NCBI GenBank assembly: GCA_009801015.1
Contig: VHZZ01011498.1
Coordinates: forward strand, 8,159 to 28,850
Direction: 5' to 3'
Length of the DNA stretch: 20,692 nucleotides
DNA from: Silene noctiflora
Taxonomy: Eukaryota > Streptophyta > Magnoliopsida > Caryophyllales > Caryophyllaceae
Shown here: positions 8,573-17,192 of the stretch, piece after piece
How the letters are laid out: every line of letters begins with the position of its first letter
How positions within the stretch are numbered: position 1 is the stretch's first letter
Notes under the pieces: model-generated
Database searches by the model: none
What the model was told of the DNA's origin: nothing
What the model saw: the letters and a program-made list of their open reading frames with translations, nothing else
Made by a program: the position numbers and the translations under genes

Positions 8573-11500
8573 CTATCTTGGAAAATTTACCGGCGGTTCT
8601 AAGCTGCCTACCAAAATTCCCAGATCGATATCCTTGTCCTCGAATTTTTTGATGAATGGATGAGTCTGCAGCCAATAAAGTACAAAGTAAAGACAATGAT
8701 ATTATCAATTTATAACGGAAACAAAAGCAATATCAACTTTAAATAAATATACAAACCAGGAGGTCTGACGATGTACATCTCTCACTCGGATTCTTCTGTA
8801 TGCTGCAGAAGTTAACACATGTTAAGCTAAAACAAGTAACTTCAATCTGCTATGTCTTTTGCGAATGTTAGGCATGGCACATAACAGGTAACAGAATTCA
8901 GCAAGCAGTGAGGGGTCTCAGAGCATAACATAGGAGGTCAAGATATGAACCCTTGACCTCATGTTTTATATTCAACACATAACAATTGAAACCCAGGGGT
9001 TAAGTATGTACTACGAAGTATATTAAGTTAAAGATAATTGGGGGCCCTAGCCCTCCAGGTGTGCTGAAAAGATCCAACAGTAGAGACATAATTGAAATGA
9101 ACAGATGCATGTTTTGACGGAGCTATCGTTGGTATGTTGATTATCAGAGGCCCATATTCAAATATTTCGTAACTGTTAAAAAAATAAAAAAAAATAAAAA
9201 AATAAAACTGTTACACAGTTGTTCACTCATGCTACATATCTTGACAGCATAATTAGGCAACCACTTGTATAGCCACCGATTTAAAGAGGATCTCAGACAA
9301 CTCAAAATTTGCCCAGAATGACTCCAGACTTAAAGAAAGCAGCTCAACTTGTAACAAAAATGTCAAGGGAATAAACACATTCTTTATTATCTACTTTGTT
9401 GCTCACAATCTAAAGCTTTTCAGGAAAGCTTAGTCTAAAATCTGTTTATAAGGTGTTCCATCGTGACTGTCCCAACCCTTAAATGGGCAAAATTAATAGT
9501 GGATGTTGTTGTGATGCCAAGGCATGCTATCATTGTTACTTTAGATGTTCACAGTACCCTGCCTACCATAGGCTAGGCAATCTTTGCAGAAGAGGGTTTT
9601 GTGTTGTAAGCAGGTGTGAACTATGGAAACTGATCTGCCCTCTATTCTCTGATATGCCTTTTTTTTCTAGTGGTCTGCTGCAGAACATTTAATATTTAGC
9701 CAGAAATTAATTGATGATCTCTTGGTTTGAAGTATCACTACAAATCATCCAGATACAAGGGGAAGGGATGGAGCGCATGCTCAATTTCTGCTGTAGTTTA
9801 TATTATCTGGAAAGAGAGGAAGGCTAGAACTTTAATAAACAAAACGCGTACGCTGGACCAAGTAATCTTTCTGGTTAAATTCAATGTATGCATTAGATTA
9901 TACTTGGTTTAAAGGGGGTGTAAATGAAGAGATAATTGAGATTTTAGTAAGATAGATTTGATGGGCTGTAAAGGTCTTCTTTGTAAGAATTTGTTTCCTC
10001 TTGTTTATAATGAGAATACAGATTTTTTACAGAAACCTAGACCCATAACATTGGCCCAACCCAGCCTAGCACACACATTGGGTTGTTTTATTCTTGGCTC
10101 TGAGGAACCTGGCTGTTAATTCTATATTACAAATGCATAACATTGAGTTCATCACTTGCATGGAGTTTGTCTGCCCAGAAAGTAGTTGACAGTTATAGGT
10201 TCTTACCAAGCAGATATAAAGGAACAGAACTCAGGAGAGAACTGATCTGATGGGGCAGTAGGAGCAGGACTTTCCACAATTGCCGCCAAAAGCTCAAAAT
10301 AGCTTGGCCCACTTTGTTGATCTTCGGAATGCAGATAAGGAAACCGTCCAATTGCACACTCTAACATCACCATACCCAAGCTCCATATATCACAGCTATA
10401 ATCATATGAACTACCGCTAATTCTCTCTGGCTGAAATGACAACAGCAGCGGTCAATTCGTATCGTAAAGTTGAAACACATGGCAATAAAGCTGTTACAAG
10501 CATTTATAATAGATCGTCTATCAAGAAATTGCTTAAACCCATAAAAAGAAATAACTGTTAACTTACCGACATGTAATTATAGGTTCCGACAAATGTATCA
10601 CGTTGGCCCATAGAGCTAGCTAACATGGCACTAACTCCGAAATCGGTAATCTTCACCTCACCTTTGTGGTTTACCAAGAGATTTGAAGGCTTTAGGTCTC
10701 TGTGTATGACATGCCTCTCGTTATGCAGATATACAAGGCCTTGCAACACCTATGCATAGGAAGCAAAGTGAGAACTTCACCAAGAAACAGGAAAGCAAAA
10801 GGTCTTGGGTCGATATGTGTCAAAATGAAGGACACTTAATTGTACCTGCTTGCATAGAACTGCAAGGTAAGGTTCAAGGATAGTCTTGACTTGTTTAATA
10901 ACATCTACAAGAGATCCACGATCCATGTACTCCAGAACAAGGGAAAACGCACCATTATGATAAAATGAATGGTAGCATATAACAACATGAGGACATTGAG
11001 ATGATTGGTTGATTTTCAACTCCTGTACAATTTGTTTACGGACCTCCTCTTGTATGTTCATTTGGATAACCTACGTCATGTCAAACCAGTCCCTTAGAGA
11101 TCCAAATGGCCTAAATCATGTCAAAGATAAAATGCGACAGAAGCTACACAATTTTTCTCGAGTTTTGAAGTTTGCAACACTGTGAATTGGACCATGGCTA
11201 TCAGTAGTAATTTGTTATGCAAAAAACTAGAAGGGTTACAAATTGTTAATTCTTACTAACAAACACAGTAAAGATGAACAAAAAAAATATCCCATGAATG
11301 ACACACTGAAAATAACTACAAAGAATCTCAACTCACACATGTGTAAGGCAACTAAATTAACCTCATTCATTGTAGCAACGCTTATTTTCAACTCTAATAA
11401 TACTTATAGCTACAAATACAATTACCTTTAAAGCAAACAACTTTCCGACCCACTTATGACGAACAAGTTGCACTACTCCACCACTTCCTTTGCCAATGAC

Positions 11501-12529
11501 CTTGACTGTCTCCAGGTCTTCCAATGAAACTTGAAAGTCAAGTTCCCTAGAATCTGAATGCTTTAAAAGAAGTCAAACAAAGTTTATTCAGAAATTATAA
11601 AGGAAAACATTGAAACAACTGCCTATGATATTAATATTGAACTACATAAACACAAGCCAACTGAAGTTGACTCACACAGCCAAAGATCGGCATAGGAGTT
11701 TCTGTTTATGAATATGTTGTACAAGCAATAAAGGTTAATCAGATTGACACAACAACACATCATATTGAATTTCGATGTTTAAAAACCCGATACTCGTCAC
11801 AGGTCTTCGAGGCAGCTATAAACATGTCATGGATATATCACAACGCTTTTCAATTAATAGTCACTACTCACTAATACAATCAGTTCCTAACTTCGTCAAA
11901 CACCAATAAACAGACTTCCATATTATAGAATTGAACATATTACCTTATTCACTACCAGCAAACTTATAACCTTTTTTCATCAAAACGATCAGAAATCTGT
12001 GACCTTTTTAATTCATTCAACAGAACTTCCCGGATATGTCGTAACCCCTCAAACCGATAATAATCCCATAAGACTTAAGAAACACGGCAATGTTATTCAA
12101 ATGATAGTTTACAATGGAAGTAACAACTTACTCTATCACATAAATTGCTGTACACAACACACAACAATTCGATTTCGGCACTCTAAAATCAACTTTTTTA
12201 CTGATTTCACAACGACAAAAACACAAAAAATACCCAAAAATAAAGAAGTTGAAAATGAATGTAACACTTACAGAAGACTCATTATCTTGAGACATAAGTC
12301 GTGATCCTTTATGATTAAGCATCAAATCACCATCTTGAAAAGTTCCGCTTGCAGTCCTAAATTAAAACTCAACAGGAGAGCATTGATTGAGTAACACATT
12401 CTTTTCGCTTTAAACATGAAATTAGGGTTTGAAGAAAAAGAAGAGGGGAACTTACAGGAAACTGGTGATTGGAGATTGTTGAGCAGGAACAGAAAGCTTG
12501 AGCTGCTTCAATGGCGATTTCATCTTCAT
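8573..12529 (-). CDS. MKK6: MAP kinase kinase, MKK6 group (ANQ1/NQK1/NtMEK1 type), 8 exons
   Basis: Exons on the minus strand: 12529-12456, 12356-12272, 11560-11426, 11070-10846, 10749-10567, 10430-10207, 8802-8757 and 8665-8573 (TAG). They sum to 1065 nt, 354 residues; Arabidopsis MKK6 has about 356. All seven introns are GT-AG and phases join cleanly. The N-terminus ([17 protein letters not shown]) carries a basic/L-x-L MAPK docking site. Then come the Gly loop GKGSGG (76-81), Lys98, HRDLKPSN (189-196), DFG (209-211), and the plant S/T-x5-S/T activation site Ser219/Thr225. It ends [20 protein letters not shown]...NFPR. In Arabidopsis and tobacco this kinase acts between the NPK1/ANP MAPKKKs and MPK4/NRK1-type MAPKs in phragmoplast expansion and cytokinesis. 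The same role is inferred here. No key residue is missing, so the gene looks functional. The start chosen matches the family; an in-frame upstream ATG exists at 12658. Confidence 0.96.
9171..9213 (+). repeat. A-rich tract flanked by 8-bp direct repeats
   Basis: AACTGTTA at 9171-9178 and again at 9206-9213 flank a tract made only of A with three T. This is what a poly(A) tail with a target duplication looks like when a reverse-transcribed insertion has lost almost all of its body. Replication slippage around an A-rich microsatellite is the alternative. Confidence 0.5.
9740..10035 (+). mobile_element. LINE 3'-end fragment inside MKK6 intron 6
   Basis: The plus strand encodes [15 protein letters not shown], a block that follows the zf-RVT domain at the C-terminus of plant L1-type polymerases (usually ..YxIWKERNxR..). 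It is followed by a stop and a non-coding 3' end with the TTTGTTTCCTCTTGTTTATAA pattern seen at plant LINE ends. The copy is opposite to the kinase gene. Sequence from about 9483 may be more of the same element (Cys-rich reading frame) but is too decayed to be sure. Neither a clean A tail nor a target duplication was found. Confidence 0.45.
11561..12271 (-). other. MKK6 intron 2 (711 bp)
   Basis: Donor GTAAGT, acceptor TTAAAG on the minus strand, phase 0. The sequence is AT-rich with no element I recognise; the reading frames here are chance openings. Confidence 0.8.
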
Positions 12530-12588
12530 GATTTGATTGATTAGATTTTGAAATTGATCGAATTTTGTTAGGGTTTGAAAAAGGGGAA

Positions 12589-12718
12589 ATGTGAGAGTAT
12601 GGAAGTAGGGAGAGTGAAGAGTGTTCAAATAAGGACGAGCGCCAAAAGGGATATACACTTCATTCTACACTTTCTTTATCAATGTGAAAATATGGAAGTA
12701 GGGAGAGTGAAGAGTGTT
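12589..12718. repeat. 37-bp direct repeat in the MKK6 leader/promoter
   Basis: Two near-identical 37-bp copies lie at 12589-12625 and 12682-12718, 93 bp apart. They differ at only two positions by eye and share the core GGAAGTAGGGAGAGTGAAGA (CT-rich on the gene strand). With the predicted start site near 12700, one copy lies in the 5' leader and the other spans the start region. Plant CT-rich leaders often affect expression; a role here is inference. Confidence 0.8.
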
Positions 12719-12723
12719 GCCGA

Positions 12724-12733
12724 CTATTTTATA
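12724..12733 (-). promoter_or_regulatory. Putative TATA box of MKK6
   Basis: On the minus strand the sequence reads TATAAAATAG, about 195 bp before the family-conserved ATG. Transcription would start about 30 bp downstream, near 12700. Only ten bases separate it from the hAT element (start 12744). Confidence 0.6.
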
Positions 12734-12893
12734 CACTCCTTTCTAGACATGGCAAAATGGGCCAGACCGAACCCGAAAATGATCCGAACTTGCTTGATCC
12801 ATTACGGCCCAAAACTCGAATTGACCCGACTCGGCCCAAATATTGTCTGGCCCAATGTTGACCCGACCCAAGGTGACCGAACCCGAAAAGACC

Positions 12894-13788
12894 TGAACAA
12901 ATCAGCCCAAGGACCGAAAGTTTGCATGTTAACAACCAAGTTTTACAAAGCATAATTGTGAAGCACAAATTGCAAGATTCCAAGGAAAAATGATATCATA
13001 TGGTCTCTCTTTTGTATCCAAAATATGCCAATACAATTGAAGAGCAAGGACAAGGACTAGAGCAGCCTAGGCACGCCCCATTTCAGTCATTTGGACTGTT
13101 TTGTTTAGTTTTTATGTGTAAAATTTTAGCTTTGTACTTTTGTTTTGTAGTCCTTTTAATTGTAGCCATTAGATTTACTTTTTGATGAAGGCCCAAGATG
13201 TAATGTGAGACTCTATATAAGGATCTCACCCTCCCATGTAATATGGAGATTTGAGATAATAAAAATATTAGTGTTTTGGAAAAACAAAACCGAATCATTT
13301 CTTTGCTTAGTGCGAGAGAACCTCCATTTTGCTTAGTGCTTTGAAGCGGAGTTGAGTCCATGCTTCGTGTTCTTGGACGAAACTACTCTTAAGCTTAAAC
13401 ATGCTTCGTGTTCTTGTTTAAGTCATATTCTTCGATCTTTCATTCTTATATTGCGTAAATTTCATAAAATAAAAACCCCCAAAAACAGCCCCAAAACCGA
13501 GAGACAAAACCCTCCAAAACAGCCTGTTTCAAGTTCGTTGTTAGTTGGGTTTGTTCTTGGTCGTAACTCCACCTCCGTTTCTCGTTTACTCATGCTAACG
13601 CGAGGGCGAGGGTGAGCTAAGCGGTTTCCGGGACCGTCTTATCCTTACCCCGATTTTAGGTGTCTTTTCATCTTGTTTTTGTGTCCTTTGTAACGGTCTC
13701 GAGTAATGTTGCAATTCTTGTCGTTTTCATTGAGCATGTTTAGGGCTGTTTTTGGACTACTTAGAAGGGGCCTCATCGTTTTAGTTCA
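12894..13788 (+). repeat. 5' LTR of the TRIM-like element (895 bp)
   Basis: It starts TGAACAAATCAGCCC and ends TTAGTTCA. A CTATATAAGG promoter motif (TATATAAG at 13214-13221) is shared with the other LTR. The two LTRs differ in length by about 200 bp. Confidence 0.85.
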
Positions 13789-13791
13789 AAA

Positions 13792-13811
13792 TGGTTTTAG
13801 AGCTTCGGCTC
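13792..13811 (+). other. Primer binding site, diverged tRNA-iMet type
   Basis: TGGTTTTAGAGCTTCGGCTC lies three bases after the 5' LTR. It matches the common plant form TGGTATCAGAGC with two differences. Initiator tRNA-Met is the usual primer of chromoviruses and many TRIMs. Confidence 0.65.
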
Positions 13812-14134
13812 TTGCGTTTTTTAAACCAAGACGATCTTGGGAAAAGGTGGTCATTTGGTGTTCTAGGGTGTGACACCGCAAACCTGTGCGCGGCTTGGTT
13901 TGTGGGTGTTGGCTTTGGTTCGAGCACTTGTATGATGCTCAAATCGAGTTGACTAACAAGGGGGTTCAGTCTTTGCTTTGTGCTTGACTAGAATGGGCTC
14001 TTGTTGTTTCCCTCTTTAACATCTACACTACTTTTTTTCTAAAATTATTTTTTTTGTTTTTGAAATCGTCTTTTGTTGTACCACGTTTTTAACCGCGAAA
14101 GTTTGAGGACAAACTTTTCTCAACAAAGGGAGTT

Positions 14135-14830
14135 TGAACAAAATTAGCCCCAAGGACCAAAAGTTTGCACGTTAACAGCCAAGTTTTACAAAGCATAATT
14201 GTGAAGCACAAATTGCAAGATTCCAAGGAAAAATGACATCATATGGTCCCTCTTTTGTATCCAAAAGATGCCAATACAATTGAAGAGCAAGGACAAGGAC
14301 TAGAGCAGCCTAGGAATGCCCCATTTCAGTCCTTTGGACTGTTTTATTTAGCTTTTATGTGTAAAATTTCAGTTTTGTACTTTTGTTTTGTAGTCATTTT
14401 AATTGTAGCCATTAGATTTACTTTTTGATGAAGGGTAAGATGTAATGTGAGACTCTATATAAGGATCTCATTCTCCCATGTAATAAGGAGATTTGAGATA
14501 ATGAAAATATGAGTGTTTTGGAAAAACAAAACCGAGAGACAAAATCCTCCAAAACAATATGTTTCGAGTTCGTTGTTAGTTGGGTTTATTCTTGGTCGTA
14601 GCTCCACCTCCGTGTCTCGTTTACTCATGCTAACGTGAAGGCGAAGTCGAGCTAAGCGGTTTTCGGGACCGTCCTATCCTTAGCCAGTTTTTAGGTGTCT
14701 TTTTATCTTGTTTTTGTGTCATTTGTAACGGTCCCAAGTATGTAGCAATTGTTACCGTTTTCATTGAGCATTTGAGCATGTTTAGGGCTATTTTCGGACC
14801 ACTTAGAAGGGGCCTTACCGTTTAAGTTCA
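14135..14830 (+). repeat. 3' LTR of the TRIM-like element (696 bp)
   Basis: It begins TGAACAAAATTAGCC directly after the polypurine tract and ends TAAGTTCA before the AGACC duplication. Its promoter motif TATATAAG is at 14455-14462. Confidence 0.85.
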
Positions 14831-14904
14831 AGACCCGACTCATAATTGACCCGATCCTAAATGACTTGAAGTGACCCAAAATGGCTTGAAATGACAAGTA
14901 CTAA

Positions 14905-15085
14905 GGCCATGTTCTTTTGGACTTAATTTCAGCTCGTTTAAGTTCAGTTCAGCTTCATTCAGTTCAATTCAGCTCTTCTCTTCACAAATTAGCTTTTACT
15001 TCAGTTCAGTTGAGTTCACTTCAGCTCCATTAAGTTCAGTCCAGTTCAGTCAGTTCAGGCAGTTCTAGTCCAAAAGAACATGGCC
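14905..15085. mobile_element. PIF/Harbinger-type MITE (181 bp)
   Basis: Perfect 19-bp terminal inverted repeats GGCCATGTTCTTTTGGACT (14905-14923, inverted at 15067-15085) are flanked by the 3-bp duplication TAA (14902-14904 and 15086-15088). GGCC...-type ends with a 3-bp TAA/TTA duplication are typical of PIF/Harbinger (Tourist) MITEs. The interior is made mostly of irregular TTCAGT/TTCAGC words. It has no coding capacity and sits inside the right arm of the hAT element. Confidence 0.9.
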
Positions 15086-15407
15086 TAAGTCATATTCATA
15101 TTAAATATATCAAAATAAAAAGTTTCATTGATTACAACAGTCCCTAATAAATAGCTAAATTTGCAAAATAATACTTTCTTAATCAAAATAGTATCAACTA
15201 AAGTGTTTAGTTATTAACTCGAAAGCAACAAGACTCAAAATGATACGTAGTCGAAAATGACCCAACCAGAAATGATTCGAGAACAGGTCACCCAAAATCG
15301 ACCCAAAACCTAAAAGTGTTCGACCCGACCCAAAATATGTGACAAACCCGAAATGACCCGACCCATACCCGACCCAATTGACCTGTTTTTCCAGGTCTAC
15401 TCCTTTC

Positions 15408-15667
15408 CAAGCTTTCTAATTTCGAAGTTTGTAGATTGAAAATAAACGCAAATTCTTGTTTCAAACGCCACTTTTAGTCTAAAGCTTCGGACAGGCATAT
15501 GTGACCATTTTGTTATTAAAAGTAACCACAATGGTACAACTGGTGTTACATCTTATGGTAACTTGTTTTTCAATAGTCGTCACAATTGACTGTAAAATGG
15601 ATATAAAATCATGTCATATTGCTTTAGACCAACTGAAAAATAAAAGTGGGTAGACCTATTATATGCA
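15408..15667. other. Unassigned stretch upstream of the MKK6 promoter nest
   Basis: About 260 bp of AT-rich sequence directly outside the hAT element. Before the hAT insertion it was next to the MKK6 TATA region, so part of the ancestral kinase promoter may lie here. No gene or element recognised. Confidence 0.5.
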
Positions 15668-15850
15668 TGTAATACCCGGTTATTGTGGGACCCGTACGAG
15701 AGCCTCGAGATGCGTGAGAGGATCACCGCACGTGATATGGGACTATTCGGCAATAAAGTATAGTCACACACTAGACCAAGTACGACCTAGACTAGACTTA
15801 GTGAGTCTACAGTGTATTGAGTAGAGCTTTCAGTTGACCGAACAGGTGGC

Positions 15851-15925
15851 ACTCGGCCGAGTACGGTGGTACTCGACTGAGTGAGTGGCACTCGGCTGAG
15901 TGGACTCGGTCACTCGACCGAGTGA
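15851..15925. repeat. Cluster of ACTCGNCNGAGT palindromes
   Basis: At least four copies (ACTCGGCCGAGT, ACTCGACTGAGT, ACTCGGCTGAGT, ACTCGACCGAGT) are spaced about 19-21 bp, roughly two helical turns. Two are perfect or near-perfect palindromes. Confidence 0.8.
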
Positions 15926-17192
15926 CACTGTGCAGTACCCGATAAGACCCAATTTCAGAACCTTAACCTAATTCATTTCATTCTTTCTCCTTATCTCTCC
16001 AAATCTTCTCCCTTCTCTCTAAAACCCTCACAAATACCATATTATGGGATTCAAGCTTGGATTAGAGGATTTCTCACCTTGTTCATTATTCCTTTCACCT
16101 AAGTAAGTTAAGATCTACCATTCTCTAGTTTATTTGAACCTTAACTTTTGGGGGTTTTGTTATGGTTAATTAATTAGTAATTAGCATGTATAATATTAGT
16201 AATTAATGGGTAATAATAAGGGGTTTTTTATTGTATTATAGTGTAGGATGCATTGTGATAGTTGTTACATGGTTTGTACAGGATGAGACGGTTTCATAAA
16301 ACGGGATTGTGTCGGATTCGAGTAGCTTATGGAGATTGCTAAAAAGTAGATTAACCTACTCGGTTTTGATAATGTAAATGTGTGTTTGTATGCATTTGTT
16401 ACTTAGAAACCATGATAAAAAATAATATTGCATTCCCTAAGGTAAATGACATTGATTATGACATTCATATGTGTAAAAAATGCATTATAACATGATGTTG
16501 GTTGTGACGACTAGAGAGTCGGTATATTTGGATGCATTGATACATTCATGGCATGATTGGAAGTGTGTCTCATGAGGAGTCACGTATTTATCATATTGTG
16601 ATTCATGTTGCATTCGTGTGTTTCTTGTGAATGTTGGGGATTGTTGGAGGAGTTGTGTTGGTGGTACTTATTGTTGTGGAGACGTAAGGCGGTTGGGAGA
16701 CCGTCTTACGCTCGGGTCACCTCTTGGAGCTTCCCACTCTAAAAGGGATGTTCACATTAATGGCTTGAGTTACGAAGGGACACGTGTGGTTGAGATACGT
16801 CGTCTGGCAGGGGATCCGGTTAGCTCACGGACCCGGTACCACGGGTATGTCCCGAGTACTTTTTTACGGACTGCGGTCTGTTTGTTTTGGTGGGTGGTGC
16901 TGTGGTGCATTCACCAAGTTCTGGGTACGCCTGGGTCTATCTCGGTACCAGTATGATGTTGGTAAAAGCGTGTCTCATTCATATTATTGACATATTGCAT
17001 ATTTATATATCGTGTTGCGTCTTATTATCGAAACTGACCGTGTGTTGTATGTGTAAATTGTCACATATTTTCGGGGTCGCTTGTGTTGATCCATATGATA
17101 TTTCCGATCATATGTGGAGTAGTTTGCTTAGAGGTTGTATTTGATTGTTACGCGGGTGACGGGAGGAGTTCCGAGCCTTGGAGTCGAGTTAC

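Larger units (their letters stand above)
8803..10206 (-). other. MKK6 intron 6 (1404 bp), enlarged by insertions
   Basis: It begins GTAAGA and ends TGCAG on the minus strand. It separates the exon ending in ...FISA (plus two bases of the Cys309 codon) from the 46-nt exon encoding [15 protein letters not shown]. It is the longest intron and holds a plus-strand LINE tail (about 9740-10035) and an A-rich insertion (9178-9205). A SINE-like patch may lie near 8880-8990, but it is too weak to call. The rest is unassigned. Confidence 0.85.
12894..14830 (+). mobile_element. TRIM-like non-autonomous LTR retroelement, structurally complete
   Basis: The 1937-bp element has two direct LTRs and a perfect 5-bp target duplication AGACC (12889-12893 and 14831-14835). 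LTRs begin TGAACAAA and end AGTTCA. A diverged initiator-tRNA-Met type primer site follows the first LTR at about 13792, and a polypurine tract (CAACAAAGGGAG) precedes the second. The 346-bp interior has no coding capacity. The words TTTGAGGACAAAC before the tract are those of chromovirus 3' ends, so it probably descends from, or was moved by, a chromovirus. The LTRs match at roughly 93% where alignable (hand count), giving an age of order 2-3 My at 1.3e-8 substitutions/site/year. It lies inside the hAT element. Confidence 0.85.
12744..15399. mobile_element. Non-autonomous hAT element carrying two nested insertions
   Basis: The left end TAGACATGG and right end CCAGGTCTA form imperfect terminal inverted repeats (16 of 21 positions match). 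The element is flanked by a perfect 8-bp target duplication CTCCTTTC (12736-12743 and 15400-15407), diagnostic of hAT transposition. Both arms are packed with ACCCGA/GACCCGA words, the subterminal repeats typical of hAT ends. Without the TRIM-like element and the MITE, the original element is about 530 bp and has no coding capacity, so it must have been moved by a hAT transposase made elsewhere. Orientation is arbitrary. Confidence 0.88.

Noticed and set aside
8880-8990. GAGGTCAAGATATGAACCCTTGACCTC region as a SINE or tRNA-like B box.
   Set aside because: There is an inverted GAGGTCAAG/CTTGACCTC pair but no A box, no tail and no target duplication tied to it.
9483-9692. Cys-rich plus-strand frame ([15 protein letters not shown]) as a possible small Cys-rich peptide gene.
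   Set aside because: It lies in a kinase intron on the other strand next to a LINE tail and lacks a signal peptide; a decayed LINE zinc-binding region is more likely.
12575-12983. Reading frames on both strands through the MKK6 upstream region (12575-12955 plus, 12983-12729 minus).
   Set aside because: They cross the promoter, the hAT terminal repeat and GACCCGA subterminal repeats, whose simple composition keeps frames open; no protein similarity.
13000-14428. Two similar reading frames (13000-13185 and 14243-14428) that look like a tandem gene duplication.
   Set aside because: They lie at matching positions in the two LTRs of the TRIM-like element; the similarity is due to the LTRs, and the frames resemble no known protein.
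14925-15066. TTCAGT/TTCAGC-word repeats that could be a satellite or CRISPR-like array.
   Set aside because: They are irregular, have no spacers of constant length, and lie wholly inside a MITE with clear terminal repeats and target duplication.
16618-17144. Several overlapping plus-strand frames of 68-112 codons.
   Set aside because: They overlap each other in different frames within the non-coding LTR-like sequence and show no domain.
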